From positions 124,001 through 188,000 of the forward strand of contig CALUHH010000001.1 in NCBI GenBank assembly GCA_944320385.1: a stretch of DNA of 64,000 nucleotides, given 5' to 3'. How positions within the stretch are numbered: the stretch's first letter is position 1; each line of letters begins with the position of its first letter. A program made the position numbers and the translations under genes. This document shows positions 1-9,675 of this stretch, one piece after another. The notes beneath the pieces were generated by a model, which saw only the letters and a program-made list of their open reading frames with translations, had not been told where the DNA came from and ran no database searches. This DNA is from an uncultured Atopobiaceae bacterium. GTDB taxonomy: Bacteria; Actinomycetota; Coriobacteriia; Coriobacteriales; Atopobiaceae.

Positions 1-1326
1 GTCGGAGGAGGAGCCCTCCTTATAGTAGGTCACAACGTACTCTTCGTTATTTCCAAAGGTCACCGTATTGGCATCTTTGTTGACAACGCCGTCTAGTTTC
101 TCTCCATCAACCTTCAGCGTAAAACTATCGAGCGAGACAAGACCGAAATTATTACCAATGACGTCAGTCACGATGCCAGACTTAATCTGGTAGAGAATCT
201 CATCCCTGATGCCTGAAAATACGCTCTCGGGATCAGCGTTGCTGATTTCGCTCTTTCCAGCATTGGTGCTCATGCTGTTCAGATGCTCCATCAGTTCCTT
301 GCCCCACGGGTAATTCCTCCAGCTATCGAGATTATCCACGCCTTCAGATAGCGCCTCAGGTGCTGCAAACGTGAAACTCTCGTCAAACTTGCCAACGAGC
401 TTCTCATACCCCTGGACGCACTCATAAGCAGAAATCTCGGGCGCAATAGCATACTTGCTCGCTATCTTATCGCGTTCATCATTCTCATAGATAGGCGCGA
501 TGAGTAGGTCGGTGCTTTCAATCGAATAGCCCGACCCAAACTTCTTGGCATAGCTGGCATCTTTGGTGGCGTTGATTTTCTTGGGAACCTCATTCAAGAA
601 CTTATCGAAGCTTCCGTATATCTCGGCAAAGGACTTGGTCTCAAGCGGATCATCCGTAATTGTGTAAAAGGTATCCCACGCAGAAGCATCGTCATGTACC
701 GACTGCTCCCCGGGGTTAGGATTCTCGACCGTACTCTGCTGGAGAACGGGCACCGTCATGACATTCCCGTCCTCAAGCCAAAAATAGGAAATGCCATCGG
801 ACAGCGTTACAAGGTACGTCGAGTCTACCCCCTCAGGCACCTCATCCATCTGAGAAAGCGCCTTCGTGATGCCGGAGTCCATGTTCGTACCGGTCGTCGG
901 CTCTCTGTTCGCAAAGTTCGCGAGCGTTTCATTCAGGCTTTTGTCGTCGACAATGTTCTTCCAACCCGTCGACGTAGCAGTACCAGAGAAAATTACGACG
1001 TTGTAGTAAAGCTCAGTGTTCGTCTTGGTCTTGAGCTCGCTGAGCATGTCAGCGGCCTCGTCACGCATTCCCTGGCTGGTTGATTTGTCCAGCAGGAACA
1101 TGACGGCTACCTTGTCCTTCTCCTGCGTGGCACCGACCTTCAACGTGACGGTCGTGGTGTCGTTCTCGAGACCCGTAGCCGACTTGGCAACGGTCACACC
1201 GCTTTCATCGGAGCCAGTGCCCGCACCAGAGCCCTTACCCGCGGCAAACGCGGACACGAGCGGCACGCTCAGCACCACGGCCACGACCATGGCGAGCGCG
1301 AGCGCTACTTTTCTTAACCTACTCAC
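1..1326 (-). CDS. Secreted VWA-domain protein, 3' end outside the window
   Basis: The reverse strand is open for 442 codons from a GTG at 1326 to the window edge, so the C-terminus is missing. A purine-rich GGGGAAG lies just upstream of the GTG. Residues 1-30 form a signal peptide (basic start, hydrophobic core, ending near SAFAAG). From about residue 60 there is a von Willebrand factor A domain with a complete metal-ion site: DKSTS (the DxSxS motif), a Thr in TGTNMDSG and an Asp in TLSDG. Such domains in secreted Gram-positive proteins usually mediate adhesion or pilus-tip binding; the ligand cannot be told. A sorting signal would be beyond the window. Local base composition is more AT-rich than in the genes to the right. 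The recombinase and inverted sites just upstream suggest phase-variable expression (inference). Confidence 0.85.
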   Translation of the reverse strand, partial: MSRLRKVALALAMVVAVVLSVPLVSAFAAGKGSGAGTGSDESGVTVAKSATGLENDTTTVTLKVGATQEKDKVAVMFLLDKSTSQGMRDEAADMLSELKTKTNTELYYNVVIFSGTATSTGWKNIVDDKSLNETLANFANREPTTGTNMDSGITKALSQMDEVPEGVDSTYLVTLSDGISYFWLEDGNVMTVPVLQQSTVENPNPGEQSVHDDASAWDTFYTITDDPLETKSFAEIYGSFDKFLNEVPKKINATKDASYAKKFGSGYSIESTDLLIAPIYENDERDKIASKYAIAPEISAYECVQGYEKLVGKFDESFTFAAPEALSEGVDNLDSWRNYPWGKELMEHLNSMSTNAGKSEISNADPESVFSGIRDEILYQIKSGIVTDVIGNNFGLVSLDSFTLKVDGEKLDGVVNKDANTVTFGNNEEYVVTYYKEGSSSD

Positions 1327-1485
1327 TCTCTTCCCCTCTCGTTCTTGTCGATTGCTTGTCTCTGGTCTGTTTTGGGGGATGTGGTTCTATCTCCAGGGAG
1401 TCGCTAGGGTGGCCCGTCGCGTCCCGTTGTCTTCCATGACGGTGGTCGCCAGTACGGGACGACATGGCAAAGCAGCAGCTCAGCA

Positions 1486-1507
1486 CGCCTGAGAGCTGTC
1501 TCAGGCG
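1486..1507 (-). promoter_or_regulatory. Hairpin in the leader of the VWA gene
   Basis: A perfect 9-bp stem (CGCCTGAGA and its complement) with loop GCTG lies in the 160-220 nt leader between the candidate invertible segment and the GTG of the VWA gene. There is no T-run, so a simple terminator is unlikely. It may be an attenuator or an mRNA-stabilising stem. Confidence 0.4.
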
Positions 1508-1545
1508 CGCGCCGCGAAACAATCTCTGCCCGTCTCGCACTGCCC

Positions 1546-1700
1546 ACTTAAGTAGACCTTTGCGAACGGGTGAGTTACCATTTCAGGCTACGTTGAGCTA
1601 GGTTTGTTTTGCTTGAAAGCAGCAGGTACCCGGCTTGGGCGTCGTTTCTTCCCGACTCGGCGCCCTCCACGGGACGAAGGACGGAAAGGTCTACCTTTTT
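1546..1700. other. Candidate invertible DNA segment (inverton) flanked by recombinase-like sites
   Basis: The right site, 1685-1698, is the near-palindrome AAAGGT-CT-ACCTTT: two 6-bp half-sites around a 2-bp centre. That is the architecture of serine-invertase crossover sites. The left site, 1550-1561, reads AAGT-AG-ACCTTT in inverse orientation and shares GTAGACCTTT plus a CG two bases further inward. The enclosed ~125 bp lies between the 3' end of the recombinase and the 5' leader of the VWA gene, where a switchable promoter would sit. I see no convincing -35/-10 pair inside in either orientation. The rest of the 1327-1770 gap holds no gene that I can support. Confidence 0.4.
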
Positions 1701-1770
1701 ACGCCAGCGGTAACATCTGTTTAGCTGCGTGGTCGCTGTTGGAGGCTCTTCTCGCCCCTCTGCGGAACGG

Positions 1771-2376
1771 CTACTGATGCTCGTCCGCCCTCAGCCACTT
1801 CTCGAAGGTCGTCCGACACACCCCGAGCTCCTCGGCAGCCTTTGCGTGCGTCATCAAGCCCTCCGCCACCTGGCCGCGCACGTACGCGTAGCTCTCCGGG
1901 CGCTGCAGCGGGGGCCTTCCCAGACGGCGTCCCCGCGCCCGCGCCGCCGCAATCCCCTCCGCCTGGCGCTGTCGGATGTTCTCGCGCTCGAGTTGCGCCA
2001 CGTAGCTCAGCAGCTGCAGAACCATGTCGGCGATGAAGGTTCCCGTGAGGTCACGCTCGGAGGCACGCGTGTCGAGCAGCGGCATGTCGAGTACCACCAC
2101 GCCCACGCGCAGCTCCTTGGTGAGCAGGCGCCACTGGGCGATGATCTCGTCGTAGTTTCTCCCCAGCCGGTCGATGCTCTTGATCACGAGCACGTCGCCC
2201 GTGTCGAGCCGCCTCACGAGCCGCTGGTACTCGGGCCGGCGGAAGTCACGACCGCTGGCCTTGTCCGCGAAGATCCGGTCCTTCTCGACGCCAAAGCTCT
2301 TGAGCGAGTCCAGCTGCCTGTCGAGGTTCTGGTCGCTCGAAGAGACGCGCGCATAGCCGTACACGCACCCACGCAT
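1771..2376 (-). CDS. Serine site-specific recombinase, invertase/resolvase type
   Basis: 201 residues, the usual size of Hin/Gin-type invertases and small resolvases. The N-terminal catalytic domain has the nucleophile region YARVSSSDQNLDRQ (Ser near residue 13), a DKASGRDFRRPE segment and the conserved SIDRLGRNY helix. Residues ~150-201 form a short DNA-binding tail with a helix-turn-helix (THAKAAEELGVCRTTFEKW). The ATG at 2376 follows GGGAGGGG. The protein would cut and rejoin DNA at short dyad sites through a phosphoserine link. The only candidate sites I see are those at 1550 and 1685, directly behind its 3' end. No transposon ends or partner genes are visible, so a local invertase is preferred over a transposon resolvase. 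Confidence 0.88.
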   Translation of the reverse strand: MRGCVYGYARVSSSDQNLDRQLDSLKSFGVEKDRIFADKASGRDFRRPEYQRLVRRLDTGDVLVIKSIDRLGRNYDEIIAQWRLLTKELRVGVVVLDMPLLDTRASERDLTGTFIADMVLQLLSYVAQLERENIRQRQAEGIAAARARGRRLGRPPLQRPESYAYVRGQVAEGLMTHAKAAEELGVCRTTFEKWLRADEHQ

Positions 2377-2645
2377 TTGCTACCCCTCCCATACTATTTT
2401 CCTCAGTCATGTCGTGTCTGGTAGGGTAACCCAGCGGGTTTTTACAGCATTGTATATCAATTATGAAATATTTTGGCTTCCGCGCGGGAAAGTGGCGCGA
2501 AGACATGGGACGCTTCGGAGGGCGCGCCCCGTCGGCCCCCGCCGCGGCACCCCCACCCCGGCCGCGCACGAAAGGCGCCCCCGGCCGCAGGCGGCGGCGC
2601 GGGGGCGCGGGCAAACAGCACGAACAGGGCAGGCGAAGCGAGACG

Positions 2646-3611
2646 CTACGGCAGGCGCGACGTCACGAGCGTCATGTCGCCCGTGAAGGTCAGCGCGCCG
2701 CAGCCGGCGGGCGCCAGGAAGTGCGTGCCCAGGCCGATCCGGTGCTCCACCCCGGCCTCGGCCGCGCACACGGTGCCGGAGCCCTCGATCACGCTCACGC
2801 ACATGAACGGATACGGCTGCTCCACGATCTTCTCGCCAGACACGCGCACGCGGTCCACGACGAAATTGGGGCACTCCATGAGCTCGGTCACGCCATCGAC
2901 CTCGGGTGCGGTGACCTCGCCGGACGCGGGCGCCTCCATGCCGTAGTCCACCACGTCGAGGCTCTGCTGGATGTGCAGGTCACGCGGCTTGCCGTCATCG
3001 CCCAGGCGGTCGTAGTCGTAGACGCGGTACGTGACGTCGGAGGACTGCTGCGTCTCCAGGATCAGCGTGCCGCCCTGGATGGCGTGGACGGTGCCCGGCT
3101 CGATGGGGAAGAAGTCGCCCACGCGGCACGGCACGAGGTTGAGCATGTCGTCCCAGCGGCCCTCGTCGATCATGGCGGCGAGCTCGGCGCGGTCGTGCGC
3201 GTGCTGGCCGATCACGATCTTGGTGCCCGGGTCCACGGCGAGCACGTACCAGCACTCGCGCTTGCCCAGGCTGCCGTTCTCGTGCTCGGCGGCGTAGGCG
3301 TCGTCGGGGTGCACCTGCACGGAGAGGTTGTCCTTGGCGTCGATGATCTTGACGAGCAGCGGGAAGCGGTCGCCCTCGACGCCGCCGAAGAGCTCGCGGT
3401 GCTCGTCCCAGAGCTCGGAGAGGTGCTTGCCGTCCCACGCGCCTCCGGAAACCACGCAGTCGCCGTTGGGGTGCGCGCTGATAGCCCAGCACTCGCCGAT
3501 CGGGCCGTCGGGAATCTCATAGCCAAACTCGGTCTCGAGCTTGCGGCCGCCCCAGATCTTCCCGTGGAAGATGGGCGTCGGGAAGATGAGGTCGCGCGTG
3601 ATGTCGGACAT
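2646..3611 (-). CDS. manA: Mannose-6-phosphate isomerase, class I
   Basis: 321 residues, matching short Gram-positive ManA proteins (about 315). It interconverts mannose-6-phosphate and fructose-6-phosphate in the cytoplasm with a bound Zn ion. The start region DLIFPTPIFHGKIWGGRKL and the metal-site segment LSVQVHPDDAYAAEHE are diagnostic, and the cupin continues through IEPGTVHAI and ETQQSSDVTYRVYDY. The ATG at 3611 has a strong GGAGGAAAG six bases upstream; the frame is open further 5' but without family similarity. No PTS or mannose-activation genes adjoin it. A GC-rich run at 2510-2645 follows the stop; apart from that, nothing is seen between this gene and the recombinase. Confidence 0.93.
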   Translation of the reverse strand: MSDITRDLIFPTPIFHGKIWGGRKLETEFGYEIPDGPIGECWAISAHPNGDCVVSGGAWDGKHLSELWDEHRELFGGVEGDRFPLLVKIIDAKDNLSVQVHPDDAYAAEHENGSLGKRECWYVLAVDPGTKIVIGQHAHDRAELAAMIDEGRWDDMLNLVPCRVGDFFPIEPGTVHAIQGGTLILETQQSSDVTYRVYDYDRLGDDGKPRDLHIQQSLDVVDYGMEAPASGEVTAPEVDGVTELMECPNFVVDRVRVSGEKIVEQPYPFMCVSVIEGSGTVCAAEAGVEHRIGLGTHFLAPAGCGALTFTGDMTLVTSRLP

Positions 3612-3691
3612 GCTTTCCTCCTGCTCAAACGGCGGTTCGGACGATGTCATCTTACCCCGTCGGGCGGCGAGAGCGGGCGACGAGCTTGCCC

Positions 3692-3973
3692 TCACAGGTG
3701 GGCGTGCCACCAGCCGTGGGCGCCCTCGTGGGCCCGGGCCTCCTCGGAGGGATGGAAGCGGTCGCAGACGTTGGACGTGCGCAGGTACTCCTCGCCAAAC
3801 GGGTCGACGGTCGGCACGAGGTTGCGCGGGTCCTCGGAGAAGTGGTCGTCCGGGCTCGTGTGGACGTGGGGGTCGGTCAGCGTGAAACCGCGGCTGCAGG
3901 AGCCGCGGAACTTGCCGGACTTCTTGTTGCGCGCAAAGGACGCGAAGATGCAGTCGGTGCAGTGAAAGCCCAT
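3692..3973 (-). CDS. Small Cys/His-rich protein of unknown function
   Basis: 93 residues; I do not recognise a family. Four cysteines (residues 5, 8, 26 and 70) include an N-terminal CxxC (FHCTDC), and many His residues cluster at 36-44 and at the C-terminus (GAHGWWHAHL). A metal-binding or redox role is possible but unproven. The ATG at 3973 has GGGGAGGG at ideal distance. It lies 80 nt upstream of manA on the same strand, with no terminator visible between, so co-transcription is possible. The repeated His-Asp-Pro pattern in the middle resembles no catalytic motif I know. Confidence 0.7.
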   Translation of the reverse strand: MGFHCTDCIFASFARNKKSGKFRGSCSRGFTLTDPHVHTSPDDHFSEDPRNLVPTVDPFGEEYLRTSNVCDRFHPSEEARAHEGAHGWWHAHL

Positions 3974-4111
3974 GGACCCTCCCCTATCGTGCATTTGAGA
4001 CGGTATCGTACCCCAATGCGAGCGGCGTATACACGTCGGCGGGCGGAACCTCGCCGCACGCGCGGCCACGGACGAGGATACTGCTGTGTACGGGCAACGT
4101 AAGGAGCAGCG

Positions 4112-5083
4112 ATGGACGGGCAGACCATCAACCGAGAAGAACTTCGCTTCCCCTCCGCGGACGGGCGCTCCACCATCCGCGCGCTCGTCTGGTGGCCCGA
4201 TCTTGCCGCCGGCGTGCGCCCGCGGGGCGTCGTGCAGGTCATCCACGGCATGGCCGAGCACGTTGAACGCTACGACGCCCTCGCGCGCCTGTTCGCCGCC
4301 CACGGCATCGTGGTCTGCGGCGACGACCACGCGGGCCACGGCGCCTCCTGCGACCCCAGCGGCTACGGCTGCCTGCCCGCGCGCGGCGGGGCCGAGGCGC
4401 TCGTCGCCGACGAGCACGCGCTGCGCCGCCTCTTGACGGAGCGCGTGGGCGCCGACGTGCCCTACCTGCTTCTCGGTCACTCGCTCGGCAGCTACATCGC
4501 CCGCGTCTACCTGGCGGAACACGGGAAGGGCCTCGCGGGCGTGATTCTCAGCGGCACCGGCACGCTTCCCGTGGCCGTCTCGTGGGCGGGGCACGCCCTC
4601 GCGCGCCTCACCTGCGCCGTCCGCGGCGAGGACTACCGCTCCAAGCTGCTCGACGGCATGGGCGTCGGCGGCTATGCGCGCGCCGTCCCCGGGCGCACGG
4701 GCTGCGAGTGGCTGAGCCATAACGAGAAGAACGTGGCGTCCTACGTCGCCGACCCCCGCTGCGGCTTCATGTTCTCCGCGGGCGGCTACGCCGCCGTCAC
4801 CAAGCTCACGGCCCGGGCCTGCTCGCTCGCCTGGGCCCGGCGGGCGCCCCACGACGTGCCGCTGCTCTATGTCTGTGGCGCGGAGGACCCCGTGGGCGAC
4901 AACGGCCGCGGCGTGCGCGCGGCGGCAGAGCTCGCGCGCCGAGCCGGGCAGCGGCACGTGGACGTACGCATCTACGAGGGCATGCGCCACGAGATATTCA
5001 ACGAGGACGACGGCGGGCGCGTCATGTCCGACGTGCTCTCCTGGGTCGAGGGGCGCCTCGGCACGGACGAGAAGGGACGCTAG
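4112..5083 (+). CDS. Alpha/beta hydrolase, monoacylglycerol lipase/lysophospholipase-like
   Basis: 323 residues with the classic fold: oxyanion-hole region VIHGMAEHVERYD, the GDDHAGHGAS segment typical of monoacylglycerol lipases, nucleophile elbow GHSLGSY (Ser near residue 127), acid GAEDPVGDNG and catalytic His in GMRHEIFNE. There is no signal peptide, so it is cytoplasmic. AAGGAG precedes the ATG. The stop codon is one base before the glpK start, a tight two-gene operon. That suggests a pathway in which the hydrolase frees glycerol from monoacylglycerols and GlpK phosphorylates it (inference from adjacency). Confidence 0.88.
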   Translation: MDGQTINREELRFPSADGRSTIRALVWWPDLAAGVRPRGVVQVIHGMAEHVERYDALARLFAAHGIVVCGDDHAGHGASCDPSGYGCLPARGGAEALVADEHALRRLLTERVGADVPYLLLGHSLGSYIARVYLAEHGKGLAGVILSGTGTLPVAVSWAGHALARLTCAVRGEDYRSKLLDGMGVGGYARAVPGRTGCEWLSHNEKNVASYVADPRCGFMFSAGGYAAVTKLTARACSLAWARRAPHDVPLLYVCGAEDPVGDNGRGVRAAAELARRAGQRHVDVRIYEGMRHEIFNEDDGGRVMSDVLSWVEGRLGTDEKGR

Positions 5084-5084
5084 C

Positions 5085-6578
5085 ATGGGAGCAGAGAAGT
5101 ACGTCATCGCGCTCGACCAGGGTACCACCTCGTCGCGCGCCGCGCTGATCGACCACGCCGGCCGCATGGTCGACGTCGTCCAGCGGCCCTTCCAGCAGAT
5201 CTTCCCGCAGCCCGGCTGGGTCGAGCACAACCCGCAGGAGATTCTCTTCTCGCAGCTGGGCAGCTGCACGGAGCTCATCGCGCGCCACGGGCTCACCGCA
5301 GCTGACGTTGCCGCCATCGGCATCGACAACCAGCGCGAGACCACCATCGTCTGGGACCCGGCGACGGGCGTCCCGGTGTGCAACGCCATCGTGTGGCAGT
5401 GTCGGCGCACGGCAGAGATGGTCGAGCGGGTCTGCGGGGCGCCGGAGGTGCGCGAGATGGTGCGCGCCAAGACCGGCCTTCTGCCCGACGCGTACTTCTC
5501 GGCCAGCAAGATCGCCTGGATTCTGGAGAACGTTCCCGGCGCGCGCCAGCGCGCCGAGGCGGGCGAGCTGCTCTTTGGCACAGTGGACACATGGCTTGTC
5601 TGGGTGCTCACAGGCGGCCTGGTGCACGCGACCGACCCCACCAACGCCAGCCGCACGATGCTCTACAACATCCACGAGGGCCGCTGGGACGAGGAGCTGC
5701 TCGCGCTCTTTGGCATCCCGGCGTCGATGATGCCCGAGGTGCGCCCGAGCTCCGGCCTCTTTGGCGAGACGAGCTACCCGGGGCTGCCGGCGGGCATCCC
5801 CATCATGGGCGTGGCCGGCGACCAGCAGGCAGCTCTCTTCGGACAGTGCTGCTTTGCGCCCGGCGAGGCCAAGAACACCTACGGGACCGGCTGCTTCATG
5901 CTGCTCAACACCGGCGGCGAGGCCCGCACGAGCGAGCACGGCCTCGTGACCACCATCGCCGCGGCGCCGCCGGACGCCGCGGGCACGCAGTACGCCCTCG
6001 AGGGATCTGTCTTTGTGGCGGGCGCGCTCATCCAGTGGCTGCGCGATGAGCTGGGTCTCGTTCGCACGGCAGCGGAGACCGAGGCGCTCGCGCGGAGCGT
6101 GCCGGACACCGGCGGCGTCTACATCGTGCCCGCGTTCACCGGCCTCGGCGCGCCCTGGTGGAAGCCGGATGCGCGCGGCGCGATTCTGGGCCTCACGCGC
6201 GGGACCACGCGCGCCCACCTCGCACGTGCGGCTCTCGAGGCGCTCGCCTACCAGATCAGCGACCTCGCAGATGCCATGGCAGCCGACGCCGGCTGCGCGC
6301 TTGACGTCCTCAACGTGGACGGCGGCGCCTCGGCGAACGACTTCCTGATGCAGTTCCAGGCAGACCTGCTGGGACGTGAGCTGCGGCGCCCCGCCAACAC
6401 CGAGACCACCTCGCTCGGGGCGTCCTACCTGGCCGGACTTGCCTCGGGGTTCTGGAGCGGCACCGACGAGCTGCGCGGCCTGCGCGCGACTGACGACGTC
6501 TTCCGCCGCACGATGGACCCGTCGCAGGTTGACGCTCTTCTCGCCGGCTGGCACGACGCCGTGCGTCGCGCGCTGTAG
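5085..6578 (+). CDS. glpK: Glycerol kinase
   Basis: 497 residues, full length for the FGGY-family glycerol kinase, which makes glycerol-3-phosphate from glycerol and ATP. Diagnostic segments are ALDQGTTSSRA at the N-terminus, PGWVEHNPQEI, DNQRETTIVWD, VAGDQQAALFGQ and the C-terminal DGGASANDFLMQFQAD. The start ATG is one base after the hydrolase stop. The loop before VAGDQQAALFGQ reads SSGLFGETSYPG. In the low-GC kinases activated by HPr/PTS phosphorylation this loop carries a His-Thr-x-x-Tyr-His stretch, as I recall; it is absent here, so HPr control is unlikely (inference). No glpF or glpO is nearby. Confidence 0.95.
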   Translation: MGAEKYVIALDQGTTSSRAALIDHAGRMVDVVQRPFQQIFPQPGWVEHNPQEILFSQLGSCTELIARHGLTAADVAAIGIDNQRETTIVWDPATGVPVCNAIVWQCRRTAEMVERVCGAPEVREMVRAKTGLLPDAYFSASKIAWILENVPGARQRAEAGELLFGTVDTWLVWVLTGGLVHATDPTNASRTMLYNIHEGRWDEELLALFGIPASMMPEVRPSSGLFGETSYPGLPAGIPIMGVAGDQQAALFGQCCFAPGEAKNTYGTGCFMLLNTGGEARTSEHGLVTTIAAAPPDAAGTQYALEGSVFVAGALIQWLRDELGLVRTAAETEALARSVPDTGGVYIVPAFTGLGAPWWKPDARGAILGLTRGTTRAHLARAALEALAYQISDLADAMAADAGCALDVLNVDGGASANDFLMQFQADLLGRELRRPANTETTSLGASYLAGLASGFWSGTDELRGLRATDDVFRRTMDPSQVDALLAGWHDAVRRAL

Positions 6579-6594
6579 GGCGGCCCCCCAACCC

Positions 6595-6730
6595 GGCGTT
6601 GTGCGCACTTCTCGGCGTTGTGCGCACTCCCCAGCGTTGTGCGCACTTCTCGCCAGGTCATCTACCTGAGCTTATGTCGAGAAGAACCTCAAAGGCAGTG
6701 TACACATCCCCAACGAGTGTACACAACGCC
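6595..6730. repeat. Array of five palindromic cores at 19-bp spacing between convergent genes
   Basis: Three direct copies of GGCGTTGTGCGCACT (6595, 6614, 6633; the third starts with A) are followed, in inverse orientation, by two AGTGTACAC units (6697, 6716). The last reads GGCGTTGTGTACACT on the minus strand. All cores are self-complementary (GTGCGCAC or GTGTACAC), and spacing inside each half is exactly 19 bp. The middle holds CTTCTCG facing CGAGAAG. It lies between glpK and the CapA-like gene, both ending here, so it is not a promoter. Confidence 0.75.
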
Positions 6731-6746
6731 GCGACGCAGCCGCCCC

Positions 6747-7949
6747 TCACGCCCGCCAGACGAGCTCTCCCGTGGCCGGATCAAAGCCCTGGCCCAGGCG
6801 CTCGGAGCAGAAGTCCACGCACCACTGACGCGTGAAGCCCCCACAGCCCTCGAAGGCGCGGATGCCGTTTGCCGCGGCGAGCTCCTCGGTATAGTCGGCC
6901 AAGCGACGGGTGGTGAAGCCCTCCCCCTCCGCCCGCTGCGTGACCAGCGCCGTGAGCCGGCACTCGTCGACGCGCGCGCCCGCGTCCGAGAAGGACACGC
7001 TCACCTGCGCCATGCCGCCCACCATCGTGTCCATGCGCCCCTGGCCCGAGACGAAGTTTCCCACAGACCAGAACACGGGCACCGTCCGCCCGTCCGACGC
7101 GGTCAGCGTCTCAAAGGGCTGCAGCACGTGGGGATGGCCGCCGATGATGACGTCGGCACCGGCGTCGGCGAGCGCCTGCGCCCAGCTACGCTGGTCGGCG
7201 TTGGGCTCGGCGGCGTACTCATCGCCCCAGTGCGGGCAGGCCACGACGAGGTCGGCCCCGGCCGTGCGCGCCGCGGTGACGTCGGCGGCCACGAGCTCGG
7301 CGTCCATCATGCGCACCGCCCAGGGCTCCGGCAGCGGGATGCCGTTCAGGTACGTGGCGTAGTTGAGCACGGCGACCAGATGGCCCGCGCGCTCGATGAC
7401 CGGCGCCTCGCCGGCCGCCTCCTGGCTGTCAGCGATGCCCGTGACGAGCATGTCCGGATGCGCCGAGCGCCAGTAGGCGAGCTCGGCCGCTATGCCGTCC
7501 AGGCCGCGGTCGAGCGCATGGTTGTTGGCGTGGAGCACCACGTCAAAGCCCGCGGCGACCTCGGCGTCGCCGACCTCCTGCGGGCCGTTGAAGCTGGGAT
7601 AGCCCGAAAGGCCGAGCGCCTCGCCGCCCAGAAGCGTCTCCTGGCTCACGAGCGCGAGGTCCGCCGCCTCCACGTCCCCCGCGACGTGCGCAAAGAAGTG
7701 GGAGTAGTCCCGGGAGCCGTCCGCGCGCAGGCCGCTGTCCTGCACGCTCGGGTGCAGGAGCACGTCGCCGATCGCCATGATCGTAAGGGTGCCGGACACG
7801 GCGGGGGCCTCTTCCGCGCGGTCATAGACCGTCACGGGCTCGCGCTCCGCCTCCGGTGCGGGCACGTCGTCGCAGCCCGACAGCATTCCCAACCCCGCAA
7901 GTGCGGCAGCCGAGAAGAACGAGCGGCGCGTGAGCATCATGCGGGCCAT
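6747..7949 (-). CDS. CapA-family lipoprotein (calcineurin-like, poly-gamma-glutamate type)
   Basis: 400 residues from the ATG at 7949, which follows AAGGAG. The N-terminus has twin arginines (LTRRSFF), a hydrophobic stretch and a lipobox ending at Cys26 (LSGC), so the protein is probably Tat-exported and lipid-anchored. The body is the CapA metallophosphatase fold: MAIGDVLLHPS, the LHANNHALDRGLDG region, VLNYATYLNG, CPHWGDEY and GGHPHVLQP. CapA proteins occur with poly-gamma-glutamate capsule genes, but none of capB, capC or capE is here, so the substrate is unknown. It stands alone, convergent with glpK. Confidence 0.88.
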   Translation of the reverse strand: MARMMLTRRSFFSAAALAGLGMLSGCDDVPAPEAEREPVTVYDRAEEAPAVSGTLTIMAIGDVLLHPSVQDSGLRADGSRDYSHFFAHVAGDVEAADLALVSQETLLGGEALGLSGYPSFNGPQEVGDAEVAAGFDVVLHANNHALDRGLDGIAAELAYWRSAHPDMLVTGIADSQEAAGEAPVIERAGHLVAVLNYATYLNGIPLPEPWAVRMMDAELVAADVTAARTAGADLVVACPHWGDEYAAEPNADQRSWAQALADAGADVIIGGHPHVLQPFETLTASDGRTVPVFWSVGNFVSGQGRMDTMVGGMAQVSVSFSDAGARVDECRLTALVTQRAEGEGFTTRRLADYTEELAAANGIRAFEGCGGFTRQWCVDFCSERLGQGFDPATGELVWRA

Positions 7950-8023
7950 GGGGTCTCCTTGCGACGGGTGGGCGTGACCCCATTGTCGCATGTTCTTCTC
8001 GCCTGGCGCGACGGCAGCCGCAC

Positions 8024-8094
8024 AGTACGCCTTCCCTGACATCTACTCCGTGTTTGCCCAGTTGGCGAGAAGCACCTCTCAGGAAAGGTATACT
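8024..8094 (-). repeat. 71-bp palindromic element, copy 1
   Basis: Ends are the inverted pair AGTACGCCTT and AAGGTATACT. The inside contains TTTGCCCAGTTGGCGAGAAG. Copies of the same 71-bp length, in opposite orientation, occur at 33044 and 36024. It lies between the CapA gene start and the asnS terminator. No open frame is present. Confidence 0.8.
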
Positions 8095-8101
8095 GTCGGG
8101 C

Positions 8102-8131
8102 AAAAAAGGGGGCCGGCGCGCGGCCGGCCCC
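8102..8131 (-). terminator. Rho-independent terminator of asnS
   Basis: On the minus strand GGGGCCGGC, a short CGCGC loop and GCCGGCCCC are followed by TTTTTT, 10 nt after the asnS stop. It is a textbook intrinsic terminator. Confidence 0.9.
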
Positions 8132-8141
8132 GAAGCCAATC

Positions 8142-9545
<1,404 letters not shown>

Positions 9546-9623
9546 GGGTACTCCTTTTGCGAGACGAGGTTCTTCTCGATATGCCGGTCTTACTCTAGCG
9601 CAACGAAGCGCGCCGCGACCCGC

Positions 9624-9629
9624 TAGAAT
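9624..9629 (+). promoter_or_regulatory. Probable -10 element for pyrE
   Basis: TAGAAT 46 bp before the pyrE start, in the context CGCTAGAATCG. Near-identical contexts precede the helicase gene at 12638 (CGCTAGAATGG) and purL (CCGTAGAATAC), which supports a shared vegetative -10. The -35 is weak. Confidence 0.4.
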
Positions 9630-9675
9630 CGACTCAACAGAAGCCGACGCGGCCCGGCCGCCGGAAGGAGAACGC

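Noticed and set aside
1319..1540. 73-codon open frame in the leader of the VWA gene
   Set aside because: It ends just inside the VWA start and has a random Arg/Ser-rich composition without a clear ribosome-binding site; a leader peptide cannot be excluded.
2510..2645. Open frames in the GC-rich run downstream of manA
   Set aside because: Composition-driven; no starts with ribosome-binding sites and no recognisable protein.
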